64,000 nucleotides of DNA from JBBROS01 sp963752225 (GCA_963752225.1 CAVVXS010000005.1:186001-250000); one strand, 5' to 3'; shown: positions 27,088 through 36,417, numbered from the stretch's first letter. Translations and numbers: made by a program. Notes: generated by a model not told the origin, from the sequence alone.

Positions 27088-28148
27088 CCGAACGGGCCTT
27101 GCCGGCCTGGGCGGAGCTGGGCGCGCTCCCGTTGCTGAACGTGGTCCTGGCCCTGGCGCTGACGGCCGGGCTGATGCTGCTGCTCGGCCGCGACCCGGGC
27201 GCCGCCCTCGCGGCGCTGGCGGTTGGCAGCCTCGGTTCCGTCGATGCGATCGGCTACACGCTCTACTACGCGACCGACATGGCGTTCGCCGGGCTGGCCG
27301 TCGCGGTGGCGTTCCAGGGCGGGTTGTTCAACATCGGGGTCGAGGGTCAGGCCAGCCTGGCCGGGTTGGGCGTGGCCCTCGCCATGCTCGGCCTCGACGG
27401 GCAGCCGGCCCCGGTCGCGATCCCCGCGGCGATGGCGGCGGGCGCCGGGTTCGGCGCTGCGTGGGCGGCGATCCCCGGCTGGCTGCAGGCGCGGCGCGGC
27501 AGCCACATCGTCATCACCACCATCATGTTCAACATCCTGGCCGCCTCCCTGATGGTCTACATGCTGGTCAACGTGCTGATCGCGCCGGGCTCGATGGCGA
27601 CCGAGACGCGCGGCTTCGCCCATGCGCTGCCGGCGCTGTCCGGCTACGGCTTCCCGAGCAGCGCGCCGGTCAACGTCGCCCTGCTGCTCGCGCTGCTGGC
27701 AGCGTTCGGCGTGTGGCTGCTGGTTTGGCGCACGCCTTGGGGCTACGCGCTGCGCGTGCTGGGGCAGAGCGCGCACGTTGCCCGCTATGCCGGGATCGAC
27801 GCCGCGCGCATGACGGTCGGCGTGATGGCCTTGTCGGGCGTGCTGGCGTCGGGCATCGCCGTCAACGAGCTGCTGGGCGCGCAGCACCGGCTGCTGCTGG
27901 GCTTCGCTGGCGGCGCCGGATTCACCGGCATCGCCGTCTCGCTGGTGGGCCGCAACCACCCGGCCGGCGTGCTGCTGGCCGCCCTGCTGTTCGGGGCGCT
28001 CACCCAGGGCGGGGCGGAGCTGGCCTTCGCCATGCCCGACGTGCCGACCGAGATCGTGGTGCTGATCCAGGGCTTGGTGATCCTGCTGGCAGGCGCGATG
28101 GGCAATTTGCTGCGGCCCGGCCTGGCCCGCGTGCTGGGCCGGGTGTGA
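27084..28148 (+). CDS. Nucleoside ABC importer permease 1
   Basis: 354 residues, about eight to ten hydrophobic helices. Family features of the YufP/NupB-type permease are visible: FNIGVEGQASLAGLG early, GWLQARRGSHIVITTIMFNILA centrally, and FTGIAVSLVGRNHPAG, the coupling-loop-like segment, near 265. It should form half of the inner-membrane channel for nucleosides. GTG at 27084 overlaps the ATPase stop by 4 bp and its own stop overlaps the next GTG, so all transporter genes are coupled. Confidence 0.9.
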   Translation: MTERALPAWAELGALPLLNVVLALALTAGLMLLLGRDPGAALAALAVGSLGSVDAIGYTLYYATDMAFAGLAVAVAFQGGLFNIGVEGQASLAGLGVALAMLGLDGQPAPVAIPAAMAAGAGFGAAWAAIPGWLQARRGSHIVITTIMFNILAASLMVYMLVNVLIAPGSMATETRGFAHALPALSGYGFPSSAPVNVALLLALLAAFGVWLLVWRTPWGYALRVLGQSAHVARYAGIDAARMTVGVMALSGVLASGIAVNELLGAQHRLLLGFAGGAGFTGIAVSLVGRNHPAGVLLAALLFGALTQGGAELAFAMPDVPTEIVVLIQGLVILLAGAMGNLLRPGLARVLGRV

Positions 28149-29044
28149 CCGACCTCCTATCCGTGCTGGCCGCGACCGTCCGGCTGGCGACGCCGCTGCT
28201 GCTGGGCGCCTTGGCCGGGTTGTTTTCCGAGCGCTCGGGCGTGGTGGATGTGGGGCTCGAGGGCAAGATGCTGGTCGGCGCCTTCGCCGCCGCCGCCGTC
28301 GCCGCGGTCACGGGGAGCGCTCCGCTCGGCCTGCTGGCCGCCGTCGGCGCCGCTTGCGGCCTCGGCCTGCTGCATGCGGTCGCCTGCATCGACCTGCGCG
28401 GCAACCAGGTCGTGTCGGGCATGGCGATCAACATCATCGCCTCGGGCCTGACAGCGACACTCGCGCTGACGCTGTTCCACGAGGGCGGCCAAACCCCGGC
28501 GCTGCCGCTCGCGGCGCGATTTGCTCCCATGTTCGGCGGCCAGTCGGTTCTGACCGTGGCCGCCCTGCTTCTGGTGCCGCTGAGCGCTGCGATACTCGGC
28601 CACACCCGCTTCGGCCTGCGCCTGCGCGCGGCCGGCGAGCATCCGGCGGCGTTGGACGCGGCCGGCATCGCGGTGGCGCCGCTGCGTTACGCCGGGGTGC
28701 TGATCGCGTCCGTGCTGTGCGGGGTCGCCGGCGCCTCGATCGCCACCGCGCAGGGCGCCGGGTTCGGCCGCGACATGGTGGCCGGGCGCGGCTACATCGC
28801 GCTGGCGGCGATGATCCTGGGACACTGGCGGCCCTGGCCGGTGCTCGCCGCCTGCCTCGGCTTCGGCCTGCTCGACGCGGCGGCGATCCGGTTGCAGGGT
28901 GTGCCGATCCCGGGACTCGGCGTGGTTCCGGACCAGGCGGTCCAGGCGCTGCCGTTCGTGCTGACGGTGGTGCTGCTGGCCGGGTTCGTCGGCCGCGCCG
29001 TGGCGCCGGCGGCCAGCGGCGAGCCGTACGTGAAGGAGCGTTGA
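28145..29044 (+). CDS. Nucleoside ABC importer permease 2
   Basis: 299 residues of a second branched-chain/nucleoside-type permease. ERSGVVDVGLEGKMLVGAF near residue 30, LRGNQVVSGMAINIIASG, and the later GRGYIALAAMILGHWRP match the YufQ/NupC-type partner. It pairs with the permease immediately upstream, with which it overlaps by 4 bp (GTGA). GTG start at 28145. Its stop is followed after two bases by the ATG of cytidine deaminase, which ties transport to nucleoside metabolism. Confidence 0.9.
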   Translation: MTDLLSVLAATVRLATPLLLGALAGLFSERSGVVDVGLEGKMLVGAFAAAAVAAVTGSAPLGLLAAVGAACGLGLLHAVACIDLRGNQVVSGMAINIIASGLTATLALTLFHEGGQTPALPLAARFAPMFGGQSVLTVAALLLVPLSAAILGHTRFGLRLRAAGEHPAALDAAGIAVAPLRYAGVLIASVLCGVAGASIATAQGAGFGRDMVAGRGYIALAAMILGHWRPWPVLAACLGFGLLDAAAIRLQGVPIPGLGVVPDQAVQALPFVLTVVLLAGFVGRAVAPAASGEPYVKER

Positions 29045-29046
29045 GC

Positions 29047-29457
29047 ATGGACCAGCTCGTTCTCGCCGCACTCGCCGCCCGCGGCTCGGCCTATGCGCCC
29101 TACTCGCGTTTCGCTGTCGGCGCCGCGCTGCGCACGCCGGAGGGCACCGTGCATGCCGGCTGCAACGTCGAGAACGCGGCCTATCCGGAAGGCACCTGCG
29201 CCGAGGCCGGCGCCATCGCCGCCATGGTGCTGGCCGGCAGCCGGCGCATCGCCGAGCTGGTCGTGGCCGGCCCGCCCGGCCCGCCCTGCACCCCCTGCGG
29301 CGGCTGCCGCCAGAAGCTGCGCGAGTTCGGCGCGCCCAGCATGCCGGTCCGCGTGGTGGGGCCGGAGGGTGAGACGCTGCTGACCACGACGCTCGCCGCG
29401 TTGCTGCCTAACTCGTTCGGCCCCGACAACCTAGCACCGGAGAACCTGTCCCAGTGA
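29047..29457 (+). CDS. cdd: Cytidine deaminase
   Basis: 136 residues, the length of the small tetrameric zinc enzymes. AYAPYSRFAVGAAL at the N-terminus, the CNVENAAYPEGTCAEAGAI substrate and zinc region with the catalytic CAE, and PPCTPCGGCRQ with the other two zinc Cys are all intact. It converts cytidine and deoxycytidine to uridine and deoxyuridine. Coming right after the nucleoside importer, it would channel imported cytidine towards uracil compounds handled by the divergent operon. The stop overlaps the next GTG by 4 bp. Confidence 0.95.
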   Translation: MDQLVLAALAARGSAYAPYSRFAVGAALRTPEGTVHAGCNVENAAYPEGTCAEAGAIAAMVLAGSRRIAELVVAGPPGPPCTPCGGCRQKLREFGAPSMPVRVVGPEGETLLTTTLAALLPNSFGPDNLAPENLSQ

Positions 29458-30038
29458 CCACCGCCTACCTCGCCGGGCCCGACGTGTTTTTGCCCGATGC
29501 CGCCGAGCACGCACGGCGAAAGCTCGCCATCTGCGCCGCGCACGGCATCACCGGCCGCTCGCCGCTGAACGAGGACGCCGGCGCCTTGGCGGCGATGAGC
29601 GAGGAGGAGGCGTGGCGCACGATCTACCGCAAGGACATCGCGATGATGGAGGCGTGCGACATCGTCATCGCCAACCTCACGCCCTTCCGCGGCGCGTCGG
29701 CCGATAGCGGCACGCTGATCGAGGTCGGCTGGTTCCTGGGGCGCGGCCGGCCGGTGTTCGGCTACTCCAACGCGGCCACGCCGTTCGCCGAACGCTCCCG
29801 CCGGCACATGGTCGCCGTGCCGGACCCGATCGCGGGGTTGGCGGTGGAAGGGTTCGGCCTCCCTGACAACCTCATGATCCCCGGTGCGGTGTTGGACGGC
29901 AGCGGCGGGCCGATCACCGTGCCGCCGGACGGGCGGGACCGGCCGTTCGATTCGCTCGAGGTGTTCGAGGCCTGCGTCGTCCTGGCGGCACAACGTTTGC
30001 GTAGCCTGCAGCAACAAGCATCAGGAGCCAACCCATGA
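29454..30038 (+). CDS. Nucleoside 2-deoxyribosyltransferase-like protein
   Basis: 194 residues with the YLAGPDVFLPDA start, a central RKDIAMMEACDIVIANLTPFRG and the DSGTLIEVGWFLGRGRPVFGY segment, where the Glu corresponds to the catalytic nucleophile of nucleoside 2-deoxyribosyltransferases. It probably cleaves the glycosidic bond of deoxynucleosides, liberating a base that upp could use, or acts as a hydrolase on nucleotides. It starts with GTG overlapping cdd and its stop overlaps the ATG of the following binding-protein gene, so transcription very likely continues into the second importer. Confidence 0.88.
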   Translation: MTTAYLAGPDVFLPDAAEHARRKLAICAAHGITGRSPLNEDAGALAAMSEEEAWRTIYRKDIAMMEACDIVIANLTPFRGASADSGTLIEVGWFLGRGRPVFGYSNAATPFAERSRRHMVAVPDPIAGLAVEGFGLPDNLMIPGAVLDGSGGPITVPPDGRDRPFDSLEVFEACVVLAAQRLRSLQQQASGANP

Positions 30039-31300
30039 GCACGACACGCCGTTCGCTGGTCAAATCCGCGGCCGTGGCCGCCGGCGCCGCTGCCGCGTTC
30101 CCGACCGGGTTTCCGACGATCTGGGCGCAGAACATCAAGAACGTCACCTTGCGGCAGTTCGGCACCGGCGTCTCGGCGCTGAACCCGATCGCCGAACGCG
30201 TCAAGCAGGACCTCGGCTTCACCCTCTCGATGACGGCGCTCGACACCGACGCCACCGCGCAGAAGGCGGTGACGCAACCGCGCTCCTACGACGTCGCCGA
30301 CATCGAGTATTTCCTGTGTAAGAAGGTGTTCCCGGCCGGCGTGCTGCAGCCGATCGACACGAAGAAGATCAAGCAATACGGCAACATCGTCCCGATTTTT
30401 ACAACCGGCAAGCTGACGCCCACCAGTACCGTCGGCCAAGGTACCGCGCCGCATACGGTGAGCTTCGCCGAGGGGCCGAAGTCCGACAAGTTCGCCCGTG
30501 GCGAGAGCGGCTGGATGACGCTGATCCCGACCATCTACAACGCCGACACGCTCGGCATCCGCCCCGACCTGGTCGGCCGACCGATTTCGAAATGGTCCGA
30601 CCTCGTCGACCCGGCGTTCAAGGGCAAATCCAGCATCCTCAACATCCCCGGTATCGGCATCATGGACGCCGCGATGGTGATGGAGAGCCTGGGCACGATG
30701 AAATACGCCGACAAGGGCAACATGACCAAGGAAGAGATCGACAAGACCGTCGCCTTCCTGATCGAGACCAAACGCGCCGGGCAGTTTCGCGCGTTCTGGA
30801 AAAGCTTCGACGAGAGCGTCAACCTGATGGCGTCCGGCGAGGTGGTGATCCAATCGATGTGGTCGCCGGCGGTGACCGCGGTGCGCTCGCGGGGGATCGC
30901 CTGCACCTACCAACCGCTGGCCGAAGGCTACCGCGGCTGGGGCGGCGGCCTCGGTATCGCCAAGCACCTGAGCGGGATCGAGCTCGATGCCGCCTACGAC
31001 TACATCAACTGGTACCTGTCCGGCTGGGTCGGCGCGTATCTCAACCGGCAAGGCTATTACAGCGCCGTGCTCGAGACCGCGAAGCAGAACATGAGCGCCG
31101 ACGAATGGGGCTATTGGATGGAAGGCAAGGCGGCGGCCGCCGACATCGTCAGCCCCGACGGCAAGGTGATCGACAAGGCGGGTGCCAAGCGTGACGGCGG
31201 CTCGTTCACCGACCGCATGAGCAAGGTCGCATGCTGGAATTCGGTCATGGACCAGGACCGCTACATGGTCCAGAAATGGAACGAGTTCGTCGCCGCTTGA
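30035..31300 (+). CDS. PotD-like ABC transporter solute-binding protein (Tat-type signal)
   Basis: 421 residues. N-terminus TTRRSLVKSAAVAAGAAAA has a twin Arg and hydrophobic core, suggesting Tat export. The mature protein belongs to the spermidine/putrescine-type group 1 extracellular binding proteins (SYDVADIEYFLCKKVF, GWMTLIPTIYNADTLGI, NWYLSGWVGAYLNRQGYYS). The ligand is unknown; the operon context suggests a product or relative of nucleoside breakdown, not a polyamine. ATGA overlap with the deoxyribosyltransferase gene. Two permease genes follow, but no ATPase gene. Confidence 0.85.
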   Translation: MSTTRRSLVKSAAVAAGAAAAFPTGFPTIWAQNIKNVTLRQFGTGVSALNPIAERVKQDLGFTLSMTALDTDATAQKAVTQPRSYDVADIEYFLCKKVFPAGVLQPIDTKKIKQYGNIVPIFTTGKLTPTSTVGQGTAPHTVSFAEGPKSDKFARGESGWMTLIPTIYNADTLGIRPDLVGRPISKWSDLVDPAFKGKSSILNIPGIGIMDAAMVMESLGTMKYADKGNMTKEEIDKTVAFLIETKRAGQFRAFWKSFDESVNLMASGEVVIQSMWSPAVTAVRSRGIACTYQPLAEGYRGWGGGLGIAKHLSGIELDAAYDYINWYLSGWVGAYLNRQGYYSAVLETAKQNMSADEWGYWMEGKAAAADIVSPDGKVIDKAGAKRDGGSFTDRMSKVACWNSVMDQDRYMVQKWNEFVAA

Positions 31301-31328
31301 AGGCCGGGCGGCAGGGCGGCGGCGCGGC

Positions 31329-32171
31329 ATGAGCCTCCGCCCTTACGTACAGGCCGCACCGCTCGCGCTCATCCTCGCCGCTTTTCTGCTCGTGCCGCTG
31401 CTGGCGATCGTCGTCGTCAGCTTCTGGGACTATGACAGCGTCCGCATCATCCCCGACTTCACCTTGCAAAACTACGCCGACGTGCTCGGCTCCGCTGTCA
31501 CCTGGCGCACCTACGCCAACACGCTCTGGTACGCGGCGATCGTCTGGGCCGTCACCTTGCCGCTCGGCTTCGCGGTGGCCTGGTTCCTCGCCTTCCAAGT
31601 TCAGGGCGCTGCGCTGCAGACGGCGCTGTTCCTGCTCTGCACCGTCCCGTTCCTGACCAGCAACATCATCCGCATGATCGCCTGGGTGCCGTCACTGGGG
31701 CGCAACGGGCTGGTGAACGGCGCGCTGCTCGGGGTGCACGCGATCGACCGGCCGCTCGAGCAGTTGCTGTTCTCCGATTTCGCAATCGTGCTCGCCTTCG
31801 TGCACCTCTACGCGCTGTTCATGGTGGTGCCGATCTTCAATTCCATGATGCGCATCGACCGCCGCCTGATCGAGGCAGCGCGCGACGGCGGCGCGTCGGC
31901 GCTCGGCACCTTGTGGAACGTGGTGATCCCGCTGTGCCGGCCCGGCATCGGCATCGGCAGCACCTTCGTCGTCGCGCTCGTGATGGGCGATTTCATCACC
32001 GTGCGACTGATGGGCGGCGGGCAGCGCGCCTCGGTCGGGCTGATGATCTCGAACCAGATCGGCCTGCTGCAATACCCCGCCGCCTGCGCCAACGCGGTCG
32101 TGCTGCTCGCCGTCGTGCTGCTGCTGGTGGGCGCCATCCTGCGCGCCGCCCGAGTCCGGTCGCAGCTTTGA
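31329..32171 (+). CDS. PotB-like ABC transporter permease
   Basis: 280 residues, about six transmembrane helices. The cytoplasmic EAA loop is clear: IEAARDGGASALGTLWNVVIPLCRPG near 185-210. FLTSNIIRMIAWVPSLGRNGLVN is typical of PotB-type permeases. It follows the binding-protein gene by 28 bases and precedes the second permease with an overlapping start. It would transport the ligand of the preceding binding protein across the inner membrane. Confidence 0.88.
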   Translation: MSLRPYVQAAPLALILAAFLLVPLLAIVVVSFWDYDSVRIIPDFTLQNYADVLGSAVTWRTYANTLWYAAIVWAVTLPLGFAVAWFLAFQVQGAALQTALFLLCTVPFLTSNIIRMIAWVPSLGRNGLVNGALLGVHAIDRPLEQLLFSDFAIVLAFVHLYALFMVVPIFNSMMRIDRRLIEAARDGGASALGTLWNVVIPLCRPGIGIGSTFVVALVMGDFITVRLMGGGQRASVGLMISNQIGLLQYPAACANAVVLLAVVLLLVGAILRAARVRSQL

Positions 32172-32968
32172 CGGCGGGCCGCATCCTGATGGCCGCCCTG
32201 TTCGGCGCCTTCGTGCTGTTCCTGTACGGCCCGGTGGTGACGATCGTCATCCTGGCGTTTGGCGGCCCGGAGAGTGGGCTGACGTTTCCCATGCGAGGGA
32301 TGTCGCTGCATTGGTTCAGCCAGCTGGTCGCGACGCAGGCGGTCGGCAACCTCGGCGCCGCACTCGGCCGCACCGCCATGCTCGCCGTCATGGTCGCCGT
32401 GACCACGGTCTGTGTGTCGGTCAGCGCCGGGCTGGCCTTCCGCCAGCCGTTCCGCGGCAGCGGCGCGCTGTTCACGCTGGCGCTCGCGAGCCTGATCGTG
32501 CCGTCCATCCTCGTCAGCCTCGGCGTCGGCTTGGTGTTCAGCCAGGCCGGGCTCGACGCCGATTGGTGGAACGCGGCGTTCGGCGCGCAGCTGACGTGGA
32601 CCTTGCCGTTCGGCCTCTTGATCGCGTTCGCGGTGTTCAACCGGTTCGACCGGTCCTGGGAGGAAGCCGCACGCGACGCCGGCGCCTCGCCTTGGCAGAG
32701 CTTCCGTTATGTGCTGCTGCCGATCCTGCTGCCGCCGATCATCGGCATCGCGCTGTTCGGCTTCAGCCTGAGCTGGGACGAGTTCCCCCGCACCTTGCTC
32801 ACGGCCGGCAGCAACAACACCTTGCCGCTCGAGATCTACGGCATGACCACCAACGTCACCTCCCCGGTCCTCTACGCCCTCGGCGCGGCGACCTCGGCGG
32901 TCTCCTTGCTGGCGATCGGGGCGGGGCTGATCGCGATCCGCCGGCTGGCGAAACGGCGCGGGGTCTGA
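32168..32968 (+). CDS. PotC-like ABC transporter permease
   Basis: 266 residues from a TTG overlapping the previous stop; an ATG at 32189 is an alternative start seven codons later and neither has a strong ribosome site. Six predicted helices and the EAA loop WEEAARDAGASPWQSFRYVLLP are present, with LSWDEFPRTLLTAG downstream, as in PotC-like subunits. Partner of the permease upstream. The next 400 bases contain no ATPase, so the importer must borrow one encoded elsewhere. Confidence 0.87.
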   Translation: MTAGRILMAALFGAFVLFLYGPVVTIVILAFGGPESGLTFPMRGMSLHWFSQLVATQAVGNLGAALGRTAMLAVMVAVTTVCVSVSAGLAFRQPFRGSGALFTLALASLIVPSILVSLGVGLVFSQAGLDADWWNAAFGAQLTWTLPFGLLIAFAVFNRFDRSWEEAARDAGASPWQSFRYVLLPILLPPIIGIALFGFSLSWDEFPRTLLTAGSNNTLPLEIYGMTTNVTSPVLYALGAATSAVSLLAIGAGLIAIRRLAKRRGV

Positions 32969-33389
32969 CGGACGGTATAGCGGTGACACCCCGGTTCACG
33001 TCGGCGAACAATTCGCAGCAAGTCATGGCTGGGATCGACCTCGCGGGGCGGTGAAGCTGAGGCAACCCGGGAGATGCCGCGATCACCCTCGTCAACCTCA
33101 AGGACCGACTTCGGACCACGCCGACCTCGCAACGGCAGTCGGTTCAGGTCCGAGCCCATGAGCTCGCCGACGCTTACCGCACGCTGGTGCGGTGCGCTCC
33201 CGAACGCAGGCAAGGCTATCTCTCGTCCACGCGGTCGGGGTTGGCGCCGAGCCTCGCTCCGACCTGCCGTTCGGAAGAGCACCTTGCGATGGCGCTCTTC
33301 CGAGGTGGCCAGCTCAAGCTTGCCGACGGCGAAAAGCTGCATTTGGGGCGTGGTCGGACAGCACAGAGAAGGTTCGGCTGAGTTCAGCC
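32969..33389. other. 420-base gap with a possible coding remnant beside tRNA-Gly
   Basis: No convincing gene. On the plus strand, 33061-33381 reads open with plausible composition (LVNLKDRL, VRAHELADAYRTLVR, CRSEEHLAMALFRGGQLKLADG) but is closed upstream by two TGA codons at 33052-33060 and has no ribosome site for its first internal ATG at 33187. It may be a relic of a longer gene inserted at or near the tRNA; it could also be chance. The remainder shows nothing recognisable. Confidence 0.3.
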
Positions 33390-33464
33390 TGGAGCGGGCG
33401 AAGGGATTCGAACCCTCGACCCCAACCTTGGCAAGGTTGTGCTCTACCCCTGAGCTACGCCCGC
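33390..33464 (-). tRNA. tRNA-Gly (anticodon GCC), CCA encoded
   Basis: The minus strand folds as a standard cloverleaf: 7-bp acceptor GCGGGCG/CGCCCGC, D arm with TAGCTCAGGGGTAGAGCA, anticodon loop TTGCCAA with GCC, and T arm GAGGGTTCGAATCCC. Discriminator T followed by encoded CCA at 33392-33390. Length 75 with CCA. Its 3' end points towards the relic-like region at 33061-33381. Confidence 0.95.
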
Positions 33465-33572
33465 ACTCCAGAGAGCGCGGGTTCTAAGCCGCAAGTGGGC
33501 GGGATGCAAGGGGGTTCGGATCGGCGGCGAGATTGCTAGAATGAGCGGCGTGAGCGACGAGGCTGGAGGCGA

Positions 33573-34488
33573 ATGGCGGACGATCCCTACAAGGTTCTCG
33601 GCGTCGAGCGGACGGCGACGGCGGAGCAAATCCGGACGGCGTTCCGGGCGGCGGCCAAGAAGAGCCATCCGGACCTGCATCCCGGCGACAAGAACGCCGA
33701 GGCGCGATTCAAGGCGCTCAACGCAGCCAACGACATCCTGTCCGACCCGGACAAGCGGGCCAAGTTCGATCGCGGGGAGATCGACGCCGAAGGGCAGGCG
33801 GCAGCGCCGGAGCGGTCGGTACTATCGCGACTATGCGCAGGCCGGTGCGGGGAACGAGCGATATGCCAGCGAGCTCGACCCCGAAGACCTGGAAAGCGTG
33901 TTCGGGTCGTTCTTCCGGGCGCAGGGCGCGGCGGCGGGCGGGCCACGGCGCGGGCGGGACCGGACATACCGGCTGGACGTGCCGTTTCTCGACGTCGTCA
34001 ACGGGGCCACGGAGCGGCTGACGCTGCCGGATGGGCAGTCGCTCGATGTGCGGATCCCGCCGGGGCTGGTGGACGGGCAGGTGCTGCGGCTGCGCGGCAA
34101 GGGCGAGCCCGGCGTGCGGGGCGGGGCGGATGGCGACGCACTGATCGAGGTCAGCGTGTTCCCGCATCCGCTCTATCAGCGCGAGGGCGCCAACCTGGTG
34201 ATGGAGGTGCCAGTCACGGTGCGCGAAGCGTTGCTGGGCGCCCGGGTCGACGTGCCGACGCCGCGCGGACGGGTGGCGCTGCAGGTGCCGCCGCGGTCCG
34301 ACGCCGGCACGCGGCTGCGGCTGCGCGGGCGGGGGGTGGCGGCGCATGGCGACACCGCGGCCGGCGACCTGTTCGTTTCGCTGCGGCTGGTGATGGGGCC
34401 GGTGGACGAGGCGCTCGAGTCGTTGTTCCGGGGGTGGTTGCCACCGCCGGGCACGGACGTCCGCGCCGGATTGGGAGAGGCGGAATGA
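33573..34488 (+). pseudogene. cbpA: CbpA-type DnaJ co-chaperone with a frameshift
   Basis: The J domain is complete in the first frame (DDPYKVLGVERTATAEQIR, then HPD within KSHPDLHPGDKNA). Near base 33816, about residue 81, one extra base shifts the reading; the second frame continues as RYYRDYAQAG and the two C-terminal substrate domains (YRLDVPFLDVVNGATERLTLPDG, FPHPLYQREGANLVMEVPVTV) to a stop at 34488. No zinc domain, as in CbpA. The downstream cbpM overlaps by 4 bp, which argues that the gene is normally functional. Disruption is either a mutation or a sequence error. Confidence 0.88.
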
Positions 34489-34802
34489 TCGGTCTAACGG
34501 CGGTGCTCGAGCGGGTGCAGGGCGTGGACGAGCGGACGCTCGAGGTGTGGGTGGCGCATGATTGGGTGCGGCCGCGGCGCGAAGCGGGGCGGCCGGTGTT
34601 CGAGGAGGTCGACGTGGCGCGGGTGCAGCTGATCGTCGAGCTGCGCGACGAGCTCGAGGTGGGCGAGTCGGCGATCCCGGTGGTGCTGTCGCTGCTGGAT
34701 CAGCTGCACGCAACGCGGGCGCAGGTGCGCCGGGTCATGTCGGCGCTCGAAGGGGTGGGCCCGGAGGGATCGGTGCGGGAGGTGCTGGGGCGGCTGGGCT
34801 GA
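34485..34802 (+). CDS. cbpM: CbpM-like chaperone modulator
   Basis: 105 residues, helical, with LTAVLERVQGVDERTLEVWVAHDWVRP at the N-terminus and a MerR-like helical remainder (VARVQLIVELRDELEVGE). CbpM proteins bind the J domain of CbpA and inhibit it. ATG at 34485 overlaps the cbpA stop. Short size, position and sequence type all fit. Confidence 0.85.
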   Translation: MIGLTAVLERVQGVDERTLEVWVAHDWVRPRREAGRPVFEEVDVARVQLIVELRDELEVGESAIPVVLSLLDQLHATRAQVRRVMSALEGVGPEGSVREVLGRLG

Positions 34803-34827
34803 GTGGTCGAACGCTGAGCGGGCGCGG

Positions 34828-36417
34828 TCAGCCGACCTTGGTCAGCGCCCACTCGGCCTTCTGGTTTTCGGGCGTGCCGGTCAGCACGACCTGCTGCGTC
34901 GGGCGGGGTTCGCCGGCGCCGAGGTAGACGCTTTCCTCCAGCGTGATCTCGACCCCCTTGGCGCGCAGGCTCCAGAACGAGCCGGCCGGAAGACGCAGCA
35001 CCACGCTCTTGCCGTCCTGCTGCATGCTCGCGACGACGGTCGGATGCAGGTGGAAGCGGACGGCATAGGGCAGCGGCTCGGGCGCCTCGACCGAGTCTTC
35101 GCCGCGGATGTCCTCGCCGCTTTCGGCGACGTAAAGGCGGCGGTGATGGACGGCGCCGTTCAACGGGCGGTAACCGTCGTGGCTGGCTTCCAGCCAATGG
35201 GCGCCGTTGGCTTCCTGGCGCTGCGCGTCAACGGTCGCGGGGACGCGTCCGAGCTGGCCGGGCTTCAGCTCGGAGCTGTTGATGTCGCCGATCACCAGAG
35301 TGGAGTGGGCGGCGGTCGAGCGGGCGGCGTCGAGCCACGGCCCGGCACTCGGCGGCGCGGCGCCGCAGTTCACGATCAGGCGCTCGCGGCCGACGGAAAC
35401 TTCCAACGACAAGGTGCCGGCGTGGGAGAAGCGGTCGATGCCGTGCGGCGGCGGCGGGCCGCAGTCGATCAGGAGCGTGGTACGGCCGGCTTGGAGGCGC
35501 TGGAAGCCGCTTTCGGTGAGGCCGGCCGGGGCTCGGCCGCCGCGGCCGGCCTGGGTCAGCACGAGCTCGATCAGCGACGCGTTCTCTTCGCGGGCGCCGT
35601 TGAACAACGCGAGGCCGCCGTCGCCGTGGCGGAATGCGCGCAAAGCCGGGGCCATCCGTTCGATCGCCGAGGACAAGGCGGCCGGCGGCTGGGCAAGCGC
35701 GGCCTGGAGCAAGGCGCGGATCTCGGTCAGGTCCTGCAGCGCGACAAGCTGGGCCGCCGGGCTGCGTTCGGCGTGGCAGCCGTCTGGCAGCACCTGGCGG
35801 GCGATCTCCTGCGGCAGCAGGCGCATCGCCCGGGTGAGCGAGGTCGACTGGGTCGGCAGGGCCACCGAGGCGGCGATCAGGCCCTTCAGCGCGGTCAAGG
35901 CGCGGCCGTCGACTTCCTCGCCGGGAATGCCGGCGGCGAGACGGCGCGCGTCGGTGACGAGGCGGGCCATGACGCTGGCGCGGAAGGCGTCGTCGGCGCT
36001 GGCGACGAAGAAGTCGTATTGGCCGAGCCAGGCGGTGATGCGGGCGCCGGCGACGTCGGGCCGTTCGGCGATGCGATCGCGGCCGGAGGTGGCCAGCCAA
36101 TCGGCGACCAGGGCGCGGGCGCGGCTGCGGGCGCCGTCGGTGCCGAGCGCGCGCAGGTCGCGCAGCCAGGTGAAGCCGTGGGCAAGGACGCGGAGCGGCT
36201 CGGGTGCGGTGCGGTCGGCCCAGACGCCGGGTTCGAGGCTGCGGACCGAGCCGGCCAGCTCGAGCTCGCCCTTGAGGATGCGGGCGCCGCGGGCGGAATC
36301 GCCGGGCCAGGGGTCGCGCACGCTGAGCGCGGGGGCGTCGGGGATGCGGCCCATGCGGATCGGCATGCGGGACACGGCAAGGCGGGCGTCGCGGGCCCAG
36401 CGGCGCGGGTCGATCAT
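34828..36417 (-). CDS. Heparinase II/III-family protein
   Basis: 529 residues. An N-terminal all-alpha toroid-like half (WADRTAPEPLRVLAHGFTWL, WLGQYDFFVASADDAFRAS) and a C-terminal beta half (LIDCGPPPPHGIDRFSHAGTLS, AHSTLVIGDINSSEL, VHHRRLYV) match the bacterial heparinase II/III family. These lyases cleave uronic-acid polysaccharides; in Rhodospirillales the same gene sits next to rpe and rsmB as here, and its substrate is not known. No signal peptide is evident. ATG overlaps the rpe stop by 4 bp. Confidence 0.88.
   Translation of the reverse strand: MIDPRRWARDARLAVSRMPIRMGRIPDAPALSVRDPWPGDSARGARILKGELELAGSVRSLEPGVWADRTAPEPLRVLAHGFTWLRDLRALGTDGARSRARALVADWLATSGRDRIAERPDVAGARITAWLGQYDFFVASADDAFRASVMARLVTDARRLAAGIPGEEVDGRALTALKGLIAASVALPTQSTSLTRAMRLLPQEIARQVLPDGCHAERSPAAQLVALQDLTEIRALLQAALAQPPAALSSAIERMAPALRAFRHGDGGLALFNGAREENASLIELVLTQAGRGGRAPAGLTESGFQRLQAGRTTLLIDCGPPPPHGIDRFSHAGTLSLEVSVGRERLIVNCGAAPPSAGPWLDAARSTAAHSTLVIGDINSSELKPGQLGRVPATVDAQRQEANGAHWLEASHDGYRPLNGAVHHRRLYVAESGEDIRGEDSVEAPEPLPYAVRFHLHPTVVASMQQDGKSVVLRLPAGSFWSLRAKGVEITLEESVYLGAGEPRPTQQVVLTGTPENQKAEWALTKVG

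Noticed and set aside
33061..33540. Plus-strand frames running through the tRNA (137 and 115 codons)
   Set aside because: They cross the tRNA gene antisense and have no family features.
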